DNA of 64,000 nt, taken from the NCBI GenBank assembly GCA_947630375.1, contig CANRHH010000001.1, positions 62,001 to 126,000 on the forward strand, written 5' to 3'. Positions 8,872 through 17,783 of the stretch are shown in pieces (positions within the stretch are counted from its first letter, which is position 1; every line of letters begins with the position of its first letter). The notes beneath the pieces were generated by a model, which made no database searches, was not told the DNA's origin, and saw only the letters and a program-made list of their open reading frames with translations. The DNA comes from an uncultured Oscillospiraceae bacterium (GTDB taxonomy: Bacteria > Bacillota > Clostridia > Oscillospirales > Oscillospiraceae). A program made the translations under genes and the position numbers.

Positions 8872-9298
8872 ATACGTTCCGGAGCATGATCCCGGTGATC
8901 TCGTCCAGCTGTTCCGTCTGGGCCGGGCTCAGGCCGGTGCAGAGCCAGGTGTATACCTCTTCGTCGATCCGGTTCACTTCCCGGCGGAGGCAGCGGGCCT
9001 TCTCCGTAGAGGAGATGCTCTTGCTGCGCCGGTCCGTGCTGCCGGGGCGGCAGGTGATAAAGCCCTTCTGCTCCAGCCGCTTGAGGATCGCCGTCATGGT
9101 GGGGTGGGTCACATGGGAGGCCGTCTCCAGCGCCCGCTGGTTGATCTCCCCCTGGCCCAGCTTCTCCAGCCGGTCCAGCTGCCCCAACACCCCGAACTGG
9201 ACCCCCGTCAGCTCCAGCTCCCGGAGCCGCTGGTCCAGCTGGCGCTTGAAAGACCGGTCCAGCAGGGAAAAGCGCAGCCCCATGGGCATGTTGTTCAC
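8831..9298 (-). CDS. MarR-family transcriptional regulator
   Basis: A 155-residue winged-helix protein. Residues about 30-100 hold the MarR DNA-binding core (THPTMTAILKRLEQKGFITCRPG is the recognition helix and wing start; DRRSKSISST is the wing), with helical dimerisation ends. MarR proteins repress exporters and release DNA when they bind a small phenolic or antibiotic ligand. It is the first gene of a three-gene unit with both exporter halves. A 12-bp perfect palindrome lies between its -10 and its ATG, so autorepression of the whole operon is likely. The inducing ligand is unknown. Confidence 0.92.
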   Translation of the reverse strand: MNNMPMGLRFSLLDRSFKRQLDQRLRELELTGVQFGVLGQLDRLEKLGQGEINQRALETASHVTHPTMTAILKRLEQKGFITCRPGSTDRRSKSISSTEKARCLRREVNRIDEEVYTWLCTGLSPAQTEQLDEITGIMLRNVFELHGKGCGKSCD

Positions 9299-9318
9299 AT
9301 TTTCTCACCTCTTATTAG

Positions 9319-9350
9319 GTCGTGCACGACGTATTTCTGTCGTGTGCTAC
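9319..9350 (-). promoter_or_regulatory. Putative MarR operator
   Basis: GTCGTGCACGAC (9319-9330) is a perfect 12-bp palindrome. A second imperfect copy, TGTCGTGTGCTAC, follows at about 9339-9350. Both lie directly downstream of the marR -10 and before its ATG, the classic place for a repressor that blocks transcription. Confidence 0.7.
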
Positions 9351-9352
9351 TT

Positions 9353-9380
9353 ATTTTAGCAGAACAAAAAGCAAAGTCAA
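9353..9380 (-). promoter_or_regulatory. marR-exporter operon promoter
   Basis: On the minus strand TTGACT (plus 9375-9380) and TAAAAT (plus 9353-9358) are 16 bases apart, a good sigma-A promoter. The palindromic operator begins 3 bases after the -10. Confidence 0.75.
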
Positions 9381-9394
9381 GAGTCCGGCAGCAC

Positions 9395-9424
9395 AAAAAA
9401 CCGGCCGGAGACGGCCGGTTTTTT
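9395..9424. terminator. Bidirectional Rho-independent terminator
   Basis: A 13-bp perfect stem (aaaaaaccggccg / cggccggtttttt) with a GAGA loop has U-runs on both strands. It lies downstream of the minus-strand surface-protein gene and upstream of the marR promoter, so it also insulates the two. Confidence 0.85.
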
Positions 9425-9450
9425 TGTGAATCTTGGAAAGAAATTTCCGT

Positions 9451-11397
9451 TTACTTTTTCCTGCGCTTTCTGATCAGCAGCACCGCGCCCACCGCGCAGA
9501 GGGCCAGCACCGAGACCCCCAGCAGGGCCGCCCACAGGGCCGGGTTGTTGGCGTCCCCGGTGACGGGCACGTCGGACCAGTGGGCATAGAGGGTGGTGTC
9601 GGCGTGGTAGACCGTGGCCAGGGACACGCGGGTGCCGCCGGTCTTCCCGGTGTACCACCCGGCGAAGTACTGCCCCTGCTTGGACGCCTGGGGCAGAGAG
9701 GACAGAGTCCCGTCGCTCCCGGTCTTCATGGAGGCGGTGCCGCAGCTGCCGCCGTTGGCGTCAAAGCGGACGGTATAGATCTGGGGCGGGGCCTTTACCG
9801 TCACTTTACAGGAGGCGCTGACCTCCCCGGCGGTGACCGTGACGGTGGCCTCCCCGGCGGCCAGGGCCTTGATGCCCCCGGCCCGGTCCACGCTGACGAT
9901 CCCCGCCGGCGCCACGGTCCACTCCAGAAGATCCGTGGTGTTCTCCGGGTCCACCGTGGCCTTCAGCGAGGCGGTGTCCCCCACGGTCAGGGTCAGTTCC
10001 TTTTTGTCCAGATAGACGGCCGTGGCCGGGCGCAGGATGGTCACCTTGGCCGTGCCCTCGGAGCCGGTGGCCTTGGCCGTCACGGTCAGGCTGTTGGCGG
10101 GCTCCGAATAGGGCACCGTCAGGGCCCCGGCCTCGATGCCGGAGGCGCTGCTGCTGACCTGCCACTCCGCCAGTTTCGTCACATCCAGCGGGGCCAGGCT
10201 CTCGCCCCCCGCCGTCACATGCAGGGCTGCGGTAAAGGCGGCTGTGGCCGGGCCCGGCGGCGTCAGCGTCAGGGTGGTCTCGTCGGGGGAGACGGTGAGG
10301 GCGTCCACCTTCATGGGCAGGATCTCCACCCAGCTAAAAGCGATCCAGCTGGCCGCCGGCAGGGGGTTGCCGGTCCACTCGGCCACATTTTTGGCCTCCG
10401 GGGAGCCGCTGTAGCTCAGATGAAGGTAGGCCGGGTCAAAGGCCGGGGCGGCGCCCAGGGCGGGGCTGCCCGCGGCGGTCAGGCTGCCGCCGTTGAGGGC
10501 CACGGTGCCGGTCTCCGCCTCGCCCGTGCCGCCGCCGACGCCCGCCGCGCCTGTGCCGCCTTTGGCCGTGACGCTGCCGCTGCCGATCTCCACCGGGCCG
10601 CCTTTGGCGCCGTTGTTGCCGCCGATCCCGGCGCCGTTCTCTCCGCCGGCCGCCAGGAGCAAGCCGGAGGCGGAGGCGGGATCTTCCGCTTTCTCAATAA
10701 TCAACGAGTAGCTGCCGGAGAGGGCGATGCCGGCACAGCCGGAGCTGCCGGTGAGGCTGTTCTCGCCCTTGATATGGAGGACCACATCCTGGTCCGCGCT
10801 GGTCAGATCCATGGCCGGATACCCCGCCTGGGCCCGGATATGCAGCCCGTCGATGGTGAGTTCCGCCACCCCCGGCCCCACCAGAATGGTGTGATCGGTC
10901 ACGTCGGGATGGCTGGGATCCATGGTGACCGTCAGATGGCTTTTCTTGATGGTCAGCTTCTTCTCGCTGTATTCGTATCCCGGATCCTCAGCCCCCGGGC
11001 CCGTAATCAGGAAATGACTCTCCGGGTCCGCCAGAGGCTGGATCCCGCCGTCCATCGAGGCCTCGGAAATCGTGTCCGCCTCGCTGTTCGCGCCGGGCTC
11101 ACTCCCGGTTCCGTCGCCGGATGTCCCTTCGCCCTCCGGGTCCGGGTCTTTTTCCTCCTCCGGTCCGGGCTTCTCTTCCCCCTGGCCGGAGCCTGTTTCC
11201 CCAGTCCCGCCGTCTTCTTCCGCTCCTCCGGTTGTAGGCGGGTCCTCTTTGGTCTCCAGGCCGTCCCCGCCGGCCGGGGCGTTCTCCGTCTGGCCCGGCT
11301 CGGGGCCGGCAGCCGTCTGGCCGCCCTCGGCCAGGGCCGTACCCGCCAGGTTCAACAGCAGCAAAACGCAGAGGAACACGCTGATTCCTTTTTTCAT
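9451..11397 (-). CDS. Sortase-anchored surface protein with Ig-like and InlB-type repeats
   Basis: A 648-residue exported protein. Order: signal peptide (MKKGISVFLCVLLLLNLAG..., cleavage after ALA near residue 23), an acidic Pro/Gly/Glu-rich linker to about 110, a Gly-rich domain about 120-300 with AGIGGNNGAKGG and AGVGGGTG motifs typical of beta-helical gut adhesins, an Ig-like domain, a BIG2-like domain (near 460-535), an InlB/Listeria-Bacteroides repeat (about 540-600), and a C-terminal VPVTGD motif, hydrophobic helix and RKRRKK tail. The last part is an LPXTG-like sorting signal with Val for Leu. The ATG at 11397 is preferred to an upstream TTG, with AAAGGAG 8 bases before it. Adhesion or matrix binding is likely but unproven. 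Confidence 0.85.
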   Translation of the reverse strand: MKKGISVFLCVLLLLNLAGTALAEGGQTAAGPEPGQTENAPAGGDGLETKEDPPTTGGAEEDGGTGETGSGQGEEKPGPEEEKDPDPEGEGTSGDGTGSEPGANSEADTISEASMDGGIQPLADPESHFLITGPGAEDPGYEYSEKKLTIKKSHLTVTMDPSHPDVTDHTILVGPGVAELTIDGLHIRAQAGYPAMDLTSADQDVVLHIKGENSLTGSSGCAGIALSGSYSLIIEKAEDPASASGLLLAAGGENGAGIGGNNGAKGGPVEIGSGSVTAKGGTGAAGVGGGTGEAETGTVALNGGSLTAAGSPALGAAPAFDPAYLHLSYSGSPEAKNVAEWTGNPLPAASWIAFSWVEILPMKVDALTVSPDETTLTLTPPGPATAAFTAALHVTAGGESLAPLDVTKLAEWQVSSSASGIEAGALTVPYSEPANSLTVTAKATGSEGTAKVTILRPATAVYLDKKELTLTVGDTASLKATVDPENTTDLLEWTVAPAGIVSVDRAGGIKALAAGEATVTVTAGEVSASCKVTVKAPPQIYTVRFDANGGSCGTASMKTGSDGTLSSLPQASKQGQYFAGWYTGKTGGTRVSLATVYHADTTLYAHWSDVPVTGDANNPALWAALLGVSVLALCAVGAVLLIRKRRKK

Positions 11398-11500
11398 GGC
11401 TTCTCTCCTTTGCAAAGCGCCCGGATCTCCCGCTCCGGCGGAGATCTCCGCTCTGTTTCCTTCTATATTATATGTACCGATTACAATCTGTTTTATACTC

Positions 11501-11529
11501 AGTATAATACGCCGGCATCAAAAAGGCAA
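11501..11529 (-). promoter_or_regulatory. Promoter of the surface-protein gene
   Basis: TTGCCT (plus 11524-11529) and TATACT (plus 11501-11506) lie 17 bases apart on the minus strand. A 10-bp inverted repeat (aatacgccgg at 11507-11516, ccggcgtatt at 11535-11544) straddles the -35. It could be an operator or the terminator of the upstream ClC gene. Confidence 0.6.
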
Positions 11530-11555
11530 TGACTCCGGCGTATTCTTAAGGATTT

Positions 11556-12869
11556 TTAAGATTTGCTCTCCTCCCGGGCCTCCTCTTCCCCCTCGTGGTA
11601 GGCGTTGGCGTGGGCGTTGATGTAGAGGGCCTTTAACTTGTCATAGAGGATCCGCTGGCTGGAATAGAGCCCGCCGTAGCCGGAGAGCACATAGCTGACG
11701 GTGCAGGCCAGGGCAAAATACAGCAGCCCCCCGGATCCGAACAGCTCGATGGACAGGAAGATGGAGGACAGGGGGCAGTTCACCGCCCCGCAGAACACGG
11801 CCGCCAGGCCGATGGCCCCGGCAAAGCCCGCCGGGATCCCCAGCAGCGGCCCTACGGCGCAGGCGAAGGTGGCCCCCACAAAGAAGGAGGGCACCACTTC
11901 CCCGCCTTTGAACCCGGCGCCCAAGGTGAGGGCGGTAAAGAGGATCTTCAGCAGAAAGGCCCAGGGGGCCGCCCGGCCCTGTTCGATCGCGGCGGCGATC
12001 ACATCCATGCCCGCGCCGTTGTAATCCGTGGTGCCGCACAGGAGGCTGAGCCCCACCAAGACCGCCCCGCCCAGGGCGGCCCGGAGCCAGGGATTTTTCA
12101 GCGTCTTCTTCAGCAGCGCCTCCATGGCGTGGATGCCGCCGCAGAACAGGACGGACACGAACGCGCACAGGGCCGCCAGGACCGCCACCCGCAGCAGCAT
12201 CCCCCCGGCCAGATCCGGCGCCGCCACGGCAAAGCGCGTGGGCTCCACCCCCAGCAGCCGGGACACCCCGTAGGCCACCAGGGAGGCGGTCAGGCAGGGC
12301 AGCAGCGCCGCGTGGTACAAAAGCCCCACGCTGATCACCGACATGGCGAACACCGCCGCCGTGAGGGGCGTGCCGAACAGGGCGGCAAAGAAGGCGGACA
12401 TCCCGGTCATGGTAGCGGTGCGCAGGTCCCGGTCGTCCAGGCGCAGGAGCCGGCCGGTCTCAAAGCCCACGGTGCCTCCTAACTGGAGGGCCGCGCCCTC
12501 CCGCCCGGCGGAGCCGCCGCAGAGATGGGTCAGCACCGTGGAGAGGAAGATGGCGGGGATCAGGCCCAGAGACAGGCCCCGCCCGCTCTGCACCTCCTCC
12601 AAAATGCTGTTGGTGCTCAGACCCTCGGTGCGGGTCAGCTTATAGATGCCGGTGATCAGCAGCCCCGCCAGGGGCAGGGCCAGCAGCAGCCGGGGCTCCC
12701 GGCCCCGGAGCCGGGTGGCCAGGTCCACACAGATGTGAAAGGCCGAGCCCAACAATCCGCAGAACAGCCCCGCTATGGCCGCCACCAGCAGCCATTTGCC
12801 CAAGGCTTTCGCTGTAAGGGCCCAGATCCTGCTGTCCTCCCGGACCTTCTCTTTCAGTGCGCCGCCCAT
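11556..12869 (-). CDS. ClC-family chloride channel or proton/anion antiporter
   Basis: A 437-residue membrane protein, the usual length for bacterial ClC proteins. Signature loops are GSAGREGAALQLGG (the GxxGREG gating-glutamate loop) and GFKGGEVVPSFFVGA (GxFxP-like anion-binding loop). An early GLLGSAFH segment corresponds to the first ClC motif (GSGIP region), though it is less conserved. ClC proteins move Cl- or F-, often as H+ antiporters that help against acid or fluoride stress; which applies here cannot be read. The C-terminal tail is short and acidic, with no CBS domains. It is a monocistronic unit on the minus strand. Confidence 0.9.
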   Translation of the reverse strand: MGGALKEKVREDSRIWALTAKALGKWLLVAAIAGLFCGLLGSAFHICVDLATRLRGREPRLLLALPLAGLLITGIYKLTRTEGLSTNSILEEVQSGRGLSLGLIPAIFLSTVLTHLCGGSAGREGAALQLGGTVGFETGRLLRLDDRDLRTATMTGMSAFFAALFGTPLTAAVFAMSVISVGLLYHAALLPCLTASLVAYGVSRLLGVEPTRFAVAAPDLAGGMLLRVAVLAALCAFVSVLFCGGIHAMEALLKKTLKNPWLRAALGGAVLVGLSLLCGTTDYNGAGMDVIAAAIEQGRAAPWAFLLKILFTALTLGAGFKGGEVVPSFFVGATFACAVGPLLGIPAGFAGAIGLAAVFCGAVNCPLSSIFLSIELFGSGGLLYFALACTVSYVLSGYGGLYSSQRILYDKLKALYINAHANAYHEGEEEAREESKS

Positions 12870-12942
12870 TCTCCGCGCCTCCCGGAAACTTTTTTCGCCC
12901 CATCATAGCACCGGCGGCGGAAAATTGCAATCGGGGAAATAA

Positions 12943-12984
12943 AAAAGACGCGCGCGGCAGAAAAGAGCCTTGCCGCGCGCGGCG
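12943..12984 (-). terminator. Terminator of the rhomboid-like gene
   Basis: On the minus strand, a GC-rich stem of about 13 bp (plus arms 12947-12959 and 12970-12983) is followed by TTTTTTATTT directly after the stop codon of the rhomboid-like gene. Confidence 0.8.
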
Positions 12985-12985
12985 T

Positions 12986-13816
12986 TCATTCGGTAAAGTG
13001 GATGTGGTTGTTGATGTGGTCCTGGCAGAAGCAGTGGTACCCGGCGCAGCGGGAGCAGTAGCGAAACTCCAGCTGGGGATATTCCGTATCCGTCCGGCCG
13101 CAGACGGCGCATTTGTGGTTATAAAGCCTGTCCCGCTGCTCCCGGCGGATGCGCCGGGACTCCTTGCGGAAGTTCACCGTGCTGGCGCTGCTGCGGCGCG
13201 GGGCCCGGCGCAGCAGCTCCCCGCCGAAGAACAGGAAGAAGTTCAGCACCGCCAGTACCGGCAGCAGATTCACCGGGAAGGGCGTGGTCAGCACGCCGAA
13301 GAGGAAAAAGGCCGCGTCCACATACGCCAGCCACTTGATCTTGACGGGCAGCAGGAAGAACAGCAGCACCTCCATATTGGGGAACAGGGCGGCAAAGGCG
13401 AAGAACATGGACAGATAGATATACTGGGCGTTGAGGACGAACCGCACCCCGGTGATCAGGTGGATCACCAGCCCGTAGACCACCGTCAGCACCACGCCGG
13501 AGAAGAAATAGATGTTGAACTGAGGCGTCCCCCAATACTGCTCCAGGGTGCTGCCGATCCAATAATAAAAATAGATGACCACAAAGGCCAGCAGGCCGGT
13601 GCTGGGGGGATAGAACATGAAGCTGACCACCCGCCAGATCTGGCCATGGAGCACCAGGTACGGGTCAAAGGCCAGGTAGCTGAGCAGCACCGGGTTGATG
13701 GCCCCCAAGATCCAGAAGGCCACGTTGGCCACGGAGACGTACAGCATCAGATTCTTCACGCCAAAATAGGGATGTTTATAGCAAAAGCGCTCCACATATC
13801 TCATGGGGTCCTTCAT
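12986..13816 (-). CDS. Rhomboid-fold membrane protein without protease residues, with C-terminal zinc ribbon
   Basis: A 276-residue protein with about six membrane helices. The HGQIWRVVSFMFYPP segment (about residues 57-71) matches the L1 region of rhomboids, and LFFLLPVKIKWLAYVDAAFF matches the helix-4/5 linker. The catalytic GxSG is replaced by a YIYLSMFFAFAA-like stretch and the helix-6 His is not seen, so serine protease activity is unlikely. The tail (234-276) has paired cysteines C236/C239, C254/C257 and C262/C264 with H267, a probable zinc-binding module. Similar proteins are common in clostridia and often annotated as rhomboid proteases. A strong GGAGGAG precedes the ATG. Its function is unknown. 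Confidence 0.8.
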   Translation of the reverse strand: MKDPMRYVERFCYKHPYFGVKNLMLYVSVANVAFWILGAINPVLLSYLAFDPYLVLHGQIWRVVSFMFYPPSTGLLAFVVIYFYYWIGSTLEQYWGTPQFNIYFFSGVVLTVVYGLVIHLITGVRFVLNAQYIYLSMFFAFAALFPNMEVLLFFLLPVKIKWLAYVDAAFFLFGVLTTPFPVNLLPVLAVLNFFLFFGGELLRRAPRRSSASTVNFRKESRRIRREQRDRLYNHKCAVCGRTDTEYPQLEFRYCSRCAGYHCFCQDHINNHIHFTE

Positions 13817-14040
13817 AGCGGTCTCTCCTCCATCCAGTTTGTTATATAATAGCCCTTTTCAGGCGCAAAGTCTACAAGAATTTGTAAACAGCCGGGAAAA
13901 TTCCCCGGCGCTTCCGCCGACCGGCGCGGATGGAAATAAACTGGTAAACTTTTTTGCCTCAGCCAAAAAATAATTCTTTTAATTTACATAATGATATGTT
14001 ATTATGTATACGGACTTCTGTAAATTTGGGGTATTTCGCC

Positions 14041-14802
14041 ATGGTTGGAGAGCAGGAACTGAAAAATGAGCTGATCGAAGGGCGCAACGCGGTGCTGGAG
14101 GCGCTCCGGGCCGGGCGCGCCATGGATAAGATCTATCTGGCCAAGGGCGAGACCGACAAGACCTTGGGGCACATCGCCTCCAAGGCCCGGAGCTTGGGCA
14201 TCGTGGTGGTGGACTGCGACCGGCGCAAGCTGGACTTCATGAGTCAGACCCACGCCCACCAGGGGGTCATCGCCGTGGCGGCCGTGCGGGCGTACTGCAC
14301 GGTGGAAGAGATCCTCGCCGCCGCCCAGGCGGCCGGGGAGGCCCCGTTCTTAGTGGTGTGCGACGAGATCAGCGACCCGCAGAACCTGGGCGCCATCATC
14401 CGCTCCGCCGAGTGCGCCGGGGCCCACGGGCTGGTGCTCCCCAAGCGGCGCAGCGCCGGGCTGACGGCGGTGGTGGACAAGGCCTCCGCCGGGGCCGCCG
14501 AGCACGCCCGGATCGCCCGGGTCCCCAACATTCCCGCCCTGCTGCGGGAGCTGAAGGACCGGGGGCTCTGGATCTACGGCACCGCAGCCTCCGGCAGCTC
14601 TCTCCTCTGGGAGACGGATCTCACCGGGCCTCTGGCCCTGGTGATCGGCTCGGAGGGGGACGGCATGGGCCGCCTGGTGTCCGAATGCTGTGATTTTACC
14701 GTGCGCCTGCCCATGAAGGGGCGCATCGGCTCTCTCAACGCCTCCGCCGCCGCGGCGATCACCATGTATGAGGTGCTCCGCCAGCGCAGCGGCCTGCGCT
14801 GA
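14041..14802 (+). CDS. rlmB: 23S rRNA 2'-O-methyltransferase, RlmB/TrmH (SpoU) family
   Basis: A 253-residue SpoU methyltransferase. The N-terminal L30-like RNA-binding part begins with IEGRNAVLEALRAGR. The C-terminal SPOUT domain shows CDEISDPQNLGAIIRSAECAG (motif 1), ALVIGSEGDGM (motif 2) and LPMKGRIGSLNASAAAAI (motif 3), which form the knotted SAM site. The family methylates the 2'-O of G2251 in 23S rRNA or a related RNA position. The ATG at 14041 is preferred because the 29 codons before it would start at TTG in AT-rich promoter-like DNA and have no similarity to the family. It is the first plus-strand gene after the rhomboid-like gene and 51 bases ahead of the next. Confidence 0.9.
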   Translation: MVGEQELKNELIEGRNAVLEALRAGRAMDKIYLAKGETDKTLGHIASKARSLGIVVVDCDRRKLDFMSQTHAHQGVIAVAAVRAYCTVEEILAAAQAAGEAPFLVVCDEISDPQNLGAIIRSAECAGAHGLVLPKRRSAGLTAVVDKASAGAAEHARIARVPNIPALLRELKDRGLWIYGTAASGSSLLWETDLTGPLALVIGSEGDGMGRLVSECCDFTVRLPMKGRIGSLNASAAAAITMYEVLRQRSGLR

Positions 14803-14853
14803 ACCGGACGAAGAGAAAAGCGGGGAAACGACCGCACAGACAGGGAAAAGAGG

Positions 14854-17772
14854 ATGGAAATGGATCACTACGGGCATGACGGCGACCTGACAAATACATA
14901 CGGTTTTGGCATCTCCGTAGACGATATTCTGGCAGAGTTTCAGCTGGATCCCGTCCCGGAGCCGGAGGAGGAGCGCCCCGCCGCCAAGGCGCCGGAGCCT
15001 GTTTTCGCCCCGGTCTACGGCTCGGGTCCGCGCTTTGATCCCAGCCTGTACGAGCCGGCGCAGACCGCCCCCGCCTCCCCGGATCTGGATGGGGACGGGG
15101 TCCGGGTCTATCAGCCTAAAAGCGCCCTCTCGGCGATGGAGGACGAGGCCCGGGCCTATGTGGCCGGGCTGGCCGCCGCCGGCTTTGACGGGCTCCGGGA
15201 GGAAGCGGCATATGACACCCGCTCCGCCGGTGAGGAGGGCGCGCGCCCCGAAGAGGAAGAGGAGGCCGCTCCGCCCCGCCGCCGGGGTGAAAAACGCCGG
15301 GAAAAGAGCGGCGGCCTGGCCGGCAGGCTGGGCGTGGTCTTAGGCGGGCTGAAGGCCCCCGGCGTCAGCTCCAGGCGCGCCGGAGGGCGCTCCGCCCCGG
15401 AGCCGGAGGAAGCCGGCTTCGAGGAAGAGCCGGACTATGGGGAAGAGCCCGGCCCCGGCTACGACAGCCCGGCCGATCCTGCCCCGGAAGAGATCTCTTA
15501 CGTTCCGGAGGAGGCCCCGGGGACCGCTTATGACCCGGGCCCGGAGCCGGATTACAGCGCCGCCCATTTCTGGGACGAGGGCCGCTACGGCTGGCTGGAC
15601 GGCCTGTCCGCCGGGACAGAGCCCTCTGAGCCGGTCTCCGGCCGGTCCGCCGTGGCCTTGGAGGAACCCTTTGCCCCGGAGGAGCCGGAGACGGCCGCCC
15701 CGGAGGAGGCGTCCTCCTTCCCGGATGCCTACAAGCATATGTTCTATGGGGACCGGGAGCCGGACCTGAGCCCGGACGGGACCGATACGCCCCCCGCGCC
15801 GGAGCCCGCCCCCTACGAGGCGGAGGAGGAGCCGGAAGAGGAGCGCCCGGCCCGGCGGGTCGAAAAGCGCGCGAAAAAGCGGGGCCGCAAGAAGGAAAAA
15901 CGGCCGTTGAACGCCCCGGCCTCGTATGGCGACGCCTACTCGGATCTGGACGGAGGGGCGGACAGCTACGCCCCCGCCGGCGATTACGGCCTGCCGGAGG
16001 ATGAGGAGTTCATCCCCACCGCGTTCCCCAGCTTCAAAGACTATCTGGCCAGCCTGGTCAACGGGTTTCTGCTGCGGATGCGGGGCTTCACCGGCGGAGA
16101 CAGCACCTCCACCATGGTGGTGGACCACCGGGAGGATCTGGGTCAGGAGGTCTCCCCCGCCGCCGCCTCCAAATACTACGGCTCTTTTGTCCACTCTCTG
16201 CGGCTGCGTCTGCGGATCGCCCTGGCGCTGCTGCTGATCATGAGCTATCTGTCTCTGGGTCTGCCCGTGCCGGGCATGCTCCAGTCCGTCCGGGTGGCGT
16301 CGGGCCTGTGCCTGGCCACCCAGCTGACCATTTTGCTGCTGGGCCTGGATGTGGTCACCGGCGCCGTCATGAATCTGGGCCGCCGGCGGCTGGGGGCGGA
16401 CGGCATGGCTGTCCTGGCCTGCCTGCTGACCAGCGTGGACGCCTTGGCCGTGTCCCAGGATCTGTTCGGCAGCCTGCACCGGCCCCTGTGCGCCCTGTCC
16501 AGCCTGTCCTTCTGCGCGGTAATGCTCTCCTCGCTGCTCAGCGCCCGGGGCCTGCGCAAATCCCTGCGGGTCCCCGCCATCGGCAAGCGGATCTACTCCG
16601 TAACCGGGGAGACCGGCATCAAGGGCCGGGCCCGGGACATCACCCTGCTCAAGACGCCCCGCCCCGCCGCCGGCTTCGTGCGCCGGTCGGAGGAGGCCGC
16701 CCCGGACGAGACCGTGTTTATCCGCTTCTCGCCCCTGTTTTTGGCCGGGGCCCTGGTGCTGTCCCTGATCGCCGCCGCCACCACCAAGCAGCTGAGCGAT
16801 CTTCTCTATCTTCTCACCGCCATCCTCTCCCCCGCCGTCCCGGTCACCGCCCTGCTGAGCTTTGCCCTGCCCTTCTTCATCGGCTCCATGCGCATTTTCG
16901 GCAGCGGCGCGGCCATTGCCGGCTGGTCCGGCCTGTGCGATATCGGCCAGAGCCGGAATTTGATCGTCACCGACCGGGATCTGTTCCCCGAGGGCAGCGT
17001 GGAGCTGGAGAGCGTGCGGATCTTTGCCGACGAGGACGCGGAAAAGGTCATCTCCTACGCCGGGACCATGATGGTGGCCTCCGGCTGCGGCGTGGCCCAC
17101 TGCTTTGCCGAGCTGATGGAAAAGCACAACTGCTCCATGCGCCAGGTGGAGAGCTTTGAGCTGCTCTCCGGCGGCGGGATGCAGGGCGTCATCGAGGGGG
17201 AGACTGTCCTCTGCGGCAGCTCGGACCTGATGCGCCTGATGAACGTGCGCATCCCCTTCCGCCTGGTGGAGAAGACCAGCGTCCTGCTGGCCATCGACGG
17301 CATCCTCTACGGGATTTTCAACATGAGCTACACGCCCCAGCCCGCCGTGCGCAAGGCTTTGGTCAGCCTGATGCGCTCCAACCGGCACCCGGTCTTTGCC
17401 ATCCGGGACTTCAACGTGACGCCCGAAATGCTGCACAACAGCTTCGACCTGGCCACCGACGGCTATGATTTCCCGCCCTATGTGGAGCGCTTTGCCATCT
17501 CTGAGGCCGAGCCCTCGGCGAAAAGCCAGATTGCCGCGGTGGTCTGCCGGGAGGGCCTGGGTCCCATGACCCATATGGCCGACACCGGCCGCAGCATGTA
17601 CATAACCGTGCGCATCAACCTTCTGTTGACCCTGCTCTCCGCCGTGGCGGGGATGCTGACCGTGTTCATCAAGCTGGTGGCCGGGGGCACGGTGGGCGCC
17701 GGTTTCCTGCTGCTGTTCATGCTGGCCTGGGCGCTGCCCGTGGCGGTCCTGAGCCTGTTTCTGAAATTCTGA
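14854..17772 (+). CDS. Large membrane protein resembling a P-type ATPase without the DKTGT site
   Basis: 970-972 residues. The first about 420 are acidic, Pro/Glu-rich and probably disordered, with basic patches near 145-155 and 335-350. From about 449 on there are paired hydrophobic segments and, around 690-900, sequence laid out like P-type ATPases: a helix pair, then RNLIVTDRDLFPEG where the phosphorylated DKTGT is expected, GMQGVIEGETVLCGS like the nucleotide domain, and GILYGIFNMSYTPQPAVRKA like the family's hinge region. The DKTGT and GDG(x)ND signatures are absent, so it is unlikely to pump ions. Starts at 14854 and 14860 are possible; the second has AGAGG at a better 6-base distance. 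Confidence 0.6.
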   Translation: MEMDHYGHDGDLTNTYGFGISVDDILAEFQLDPVPEPEEERPAAKAPEPVFAPVYGSGPRFDPSLYEPAQTAPASPDLDGDGVRVYQPKSALSAMEDEARAYVAGLAAAGFDGLREEAAYDTRSAGEEGARPEEEEEAAPPRRRGEKRREKSGGLAGRLGVVLGGLKAPGVSSRRAGGRSAPEPEEAGFEEEPDYGEEPGPGYDSPADPAPEEISYVPEEAPGTAYDPGPEPDYSAAHFWDEGRYGWLDGLSAGTEPSEPVSGRSAVALEEPFAPEEPETAAPEEASSFPDAYKHMFYGDREPDLSPDGTDTPPAPEPAPYEAEEEPEEERPARRVEKRAKKRGRKKEKRPLNAPASYGDAYSDLDGGADSYAPAGDYGLPEDEEFIPTAFPSFKDYLASLVNGFLLRMRGFTGGDSTSTMVVDHREDLGQEVSPAAASKYYGSFVHSLRLRLRIALALLLIMSYLSLGLPVPGMLQSVRVASGLCLATQLTILLLGLDVVTGAVMNLGRRRLGADGMAVLACLLTSVDALAVSQDLFGSLHRPLCALSSLSFCAVMLSSLLSARGLRKSLRVPAIGKRIYSVTGETGIKGRARDITLLKTPRPAAGFVRRSEEAAPDETVFIRFSPLFLAGALVLSLIAAATTKQLSDLLYLLTAILSPAVPVTALLSFALPFFIGSMRIFGSGAAIAGWSGLCDIGQSRNLIVTDRDLFPEGSVELESVRIFADEDAEKVISYAGTMMVASGCGVAHCFAELMEKHNCSMRQVESFELLSGGGMQGVIEGETVLCGSSDLMRLMNVRIPFRLVEKTSVLLAIDGILYGIFNMSYTPQPAVRKALVSLMRSNRHPVFAIRDFNVTPEMLHNSFDLATDGYDFPPYVERFAISEAEPSAKSQIAAVVCREGLGPMTHMADTGRSMYITVRINLLLTLLSAVAGMLTVFIKLVAGGTVGAGFLLLFMLAWALPVAVLSLFLKF

Positions 17773-17783
17773 TCCCCCTTCCA

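Noticed and set aside
9433..11532. Open frame of 699 codons on the plus strand
   Set aside because: Antisense of the surface-protein gene, low-complexity Gly/Arg/Ala, and it crosses a terminator and promoter.
13954..14040. N-terminal extension of RlmB
   Set aside because: Begins at TTG in AT-rich, promoter-like DNA; the ATG at 14041 fits the family start.
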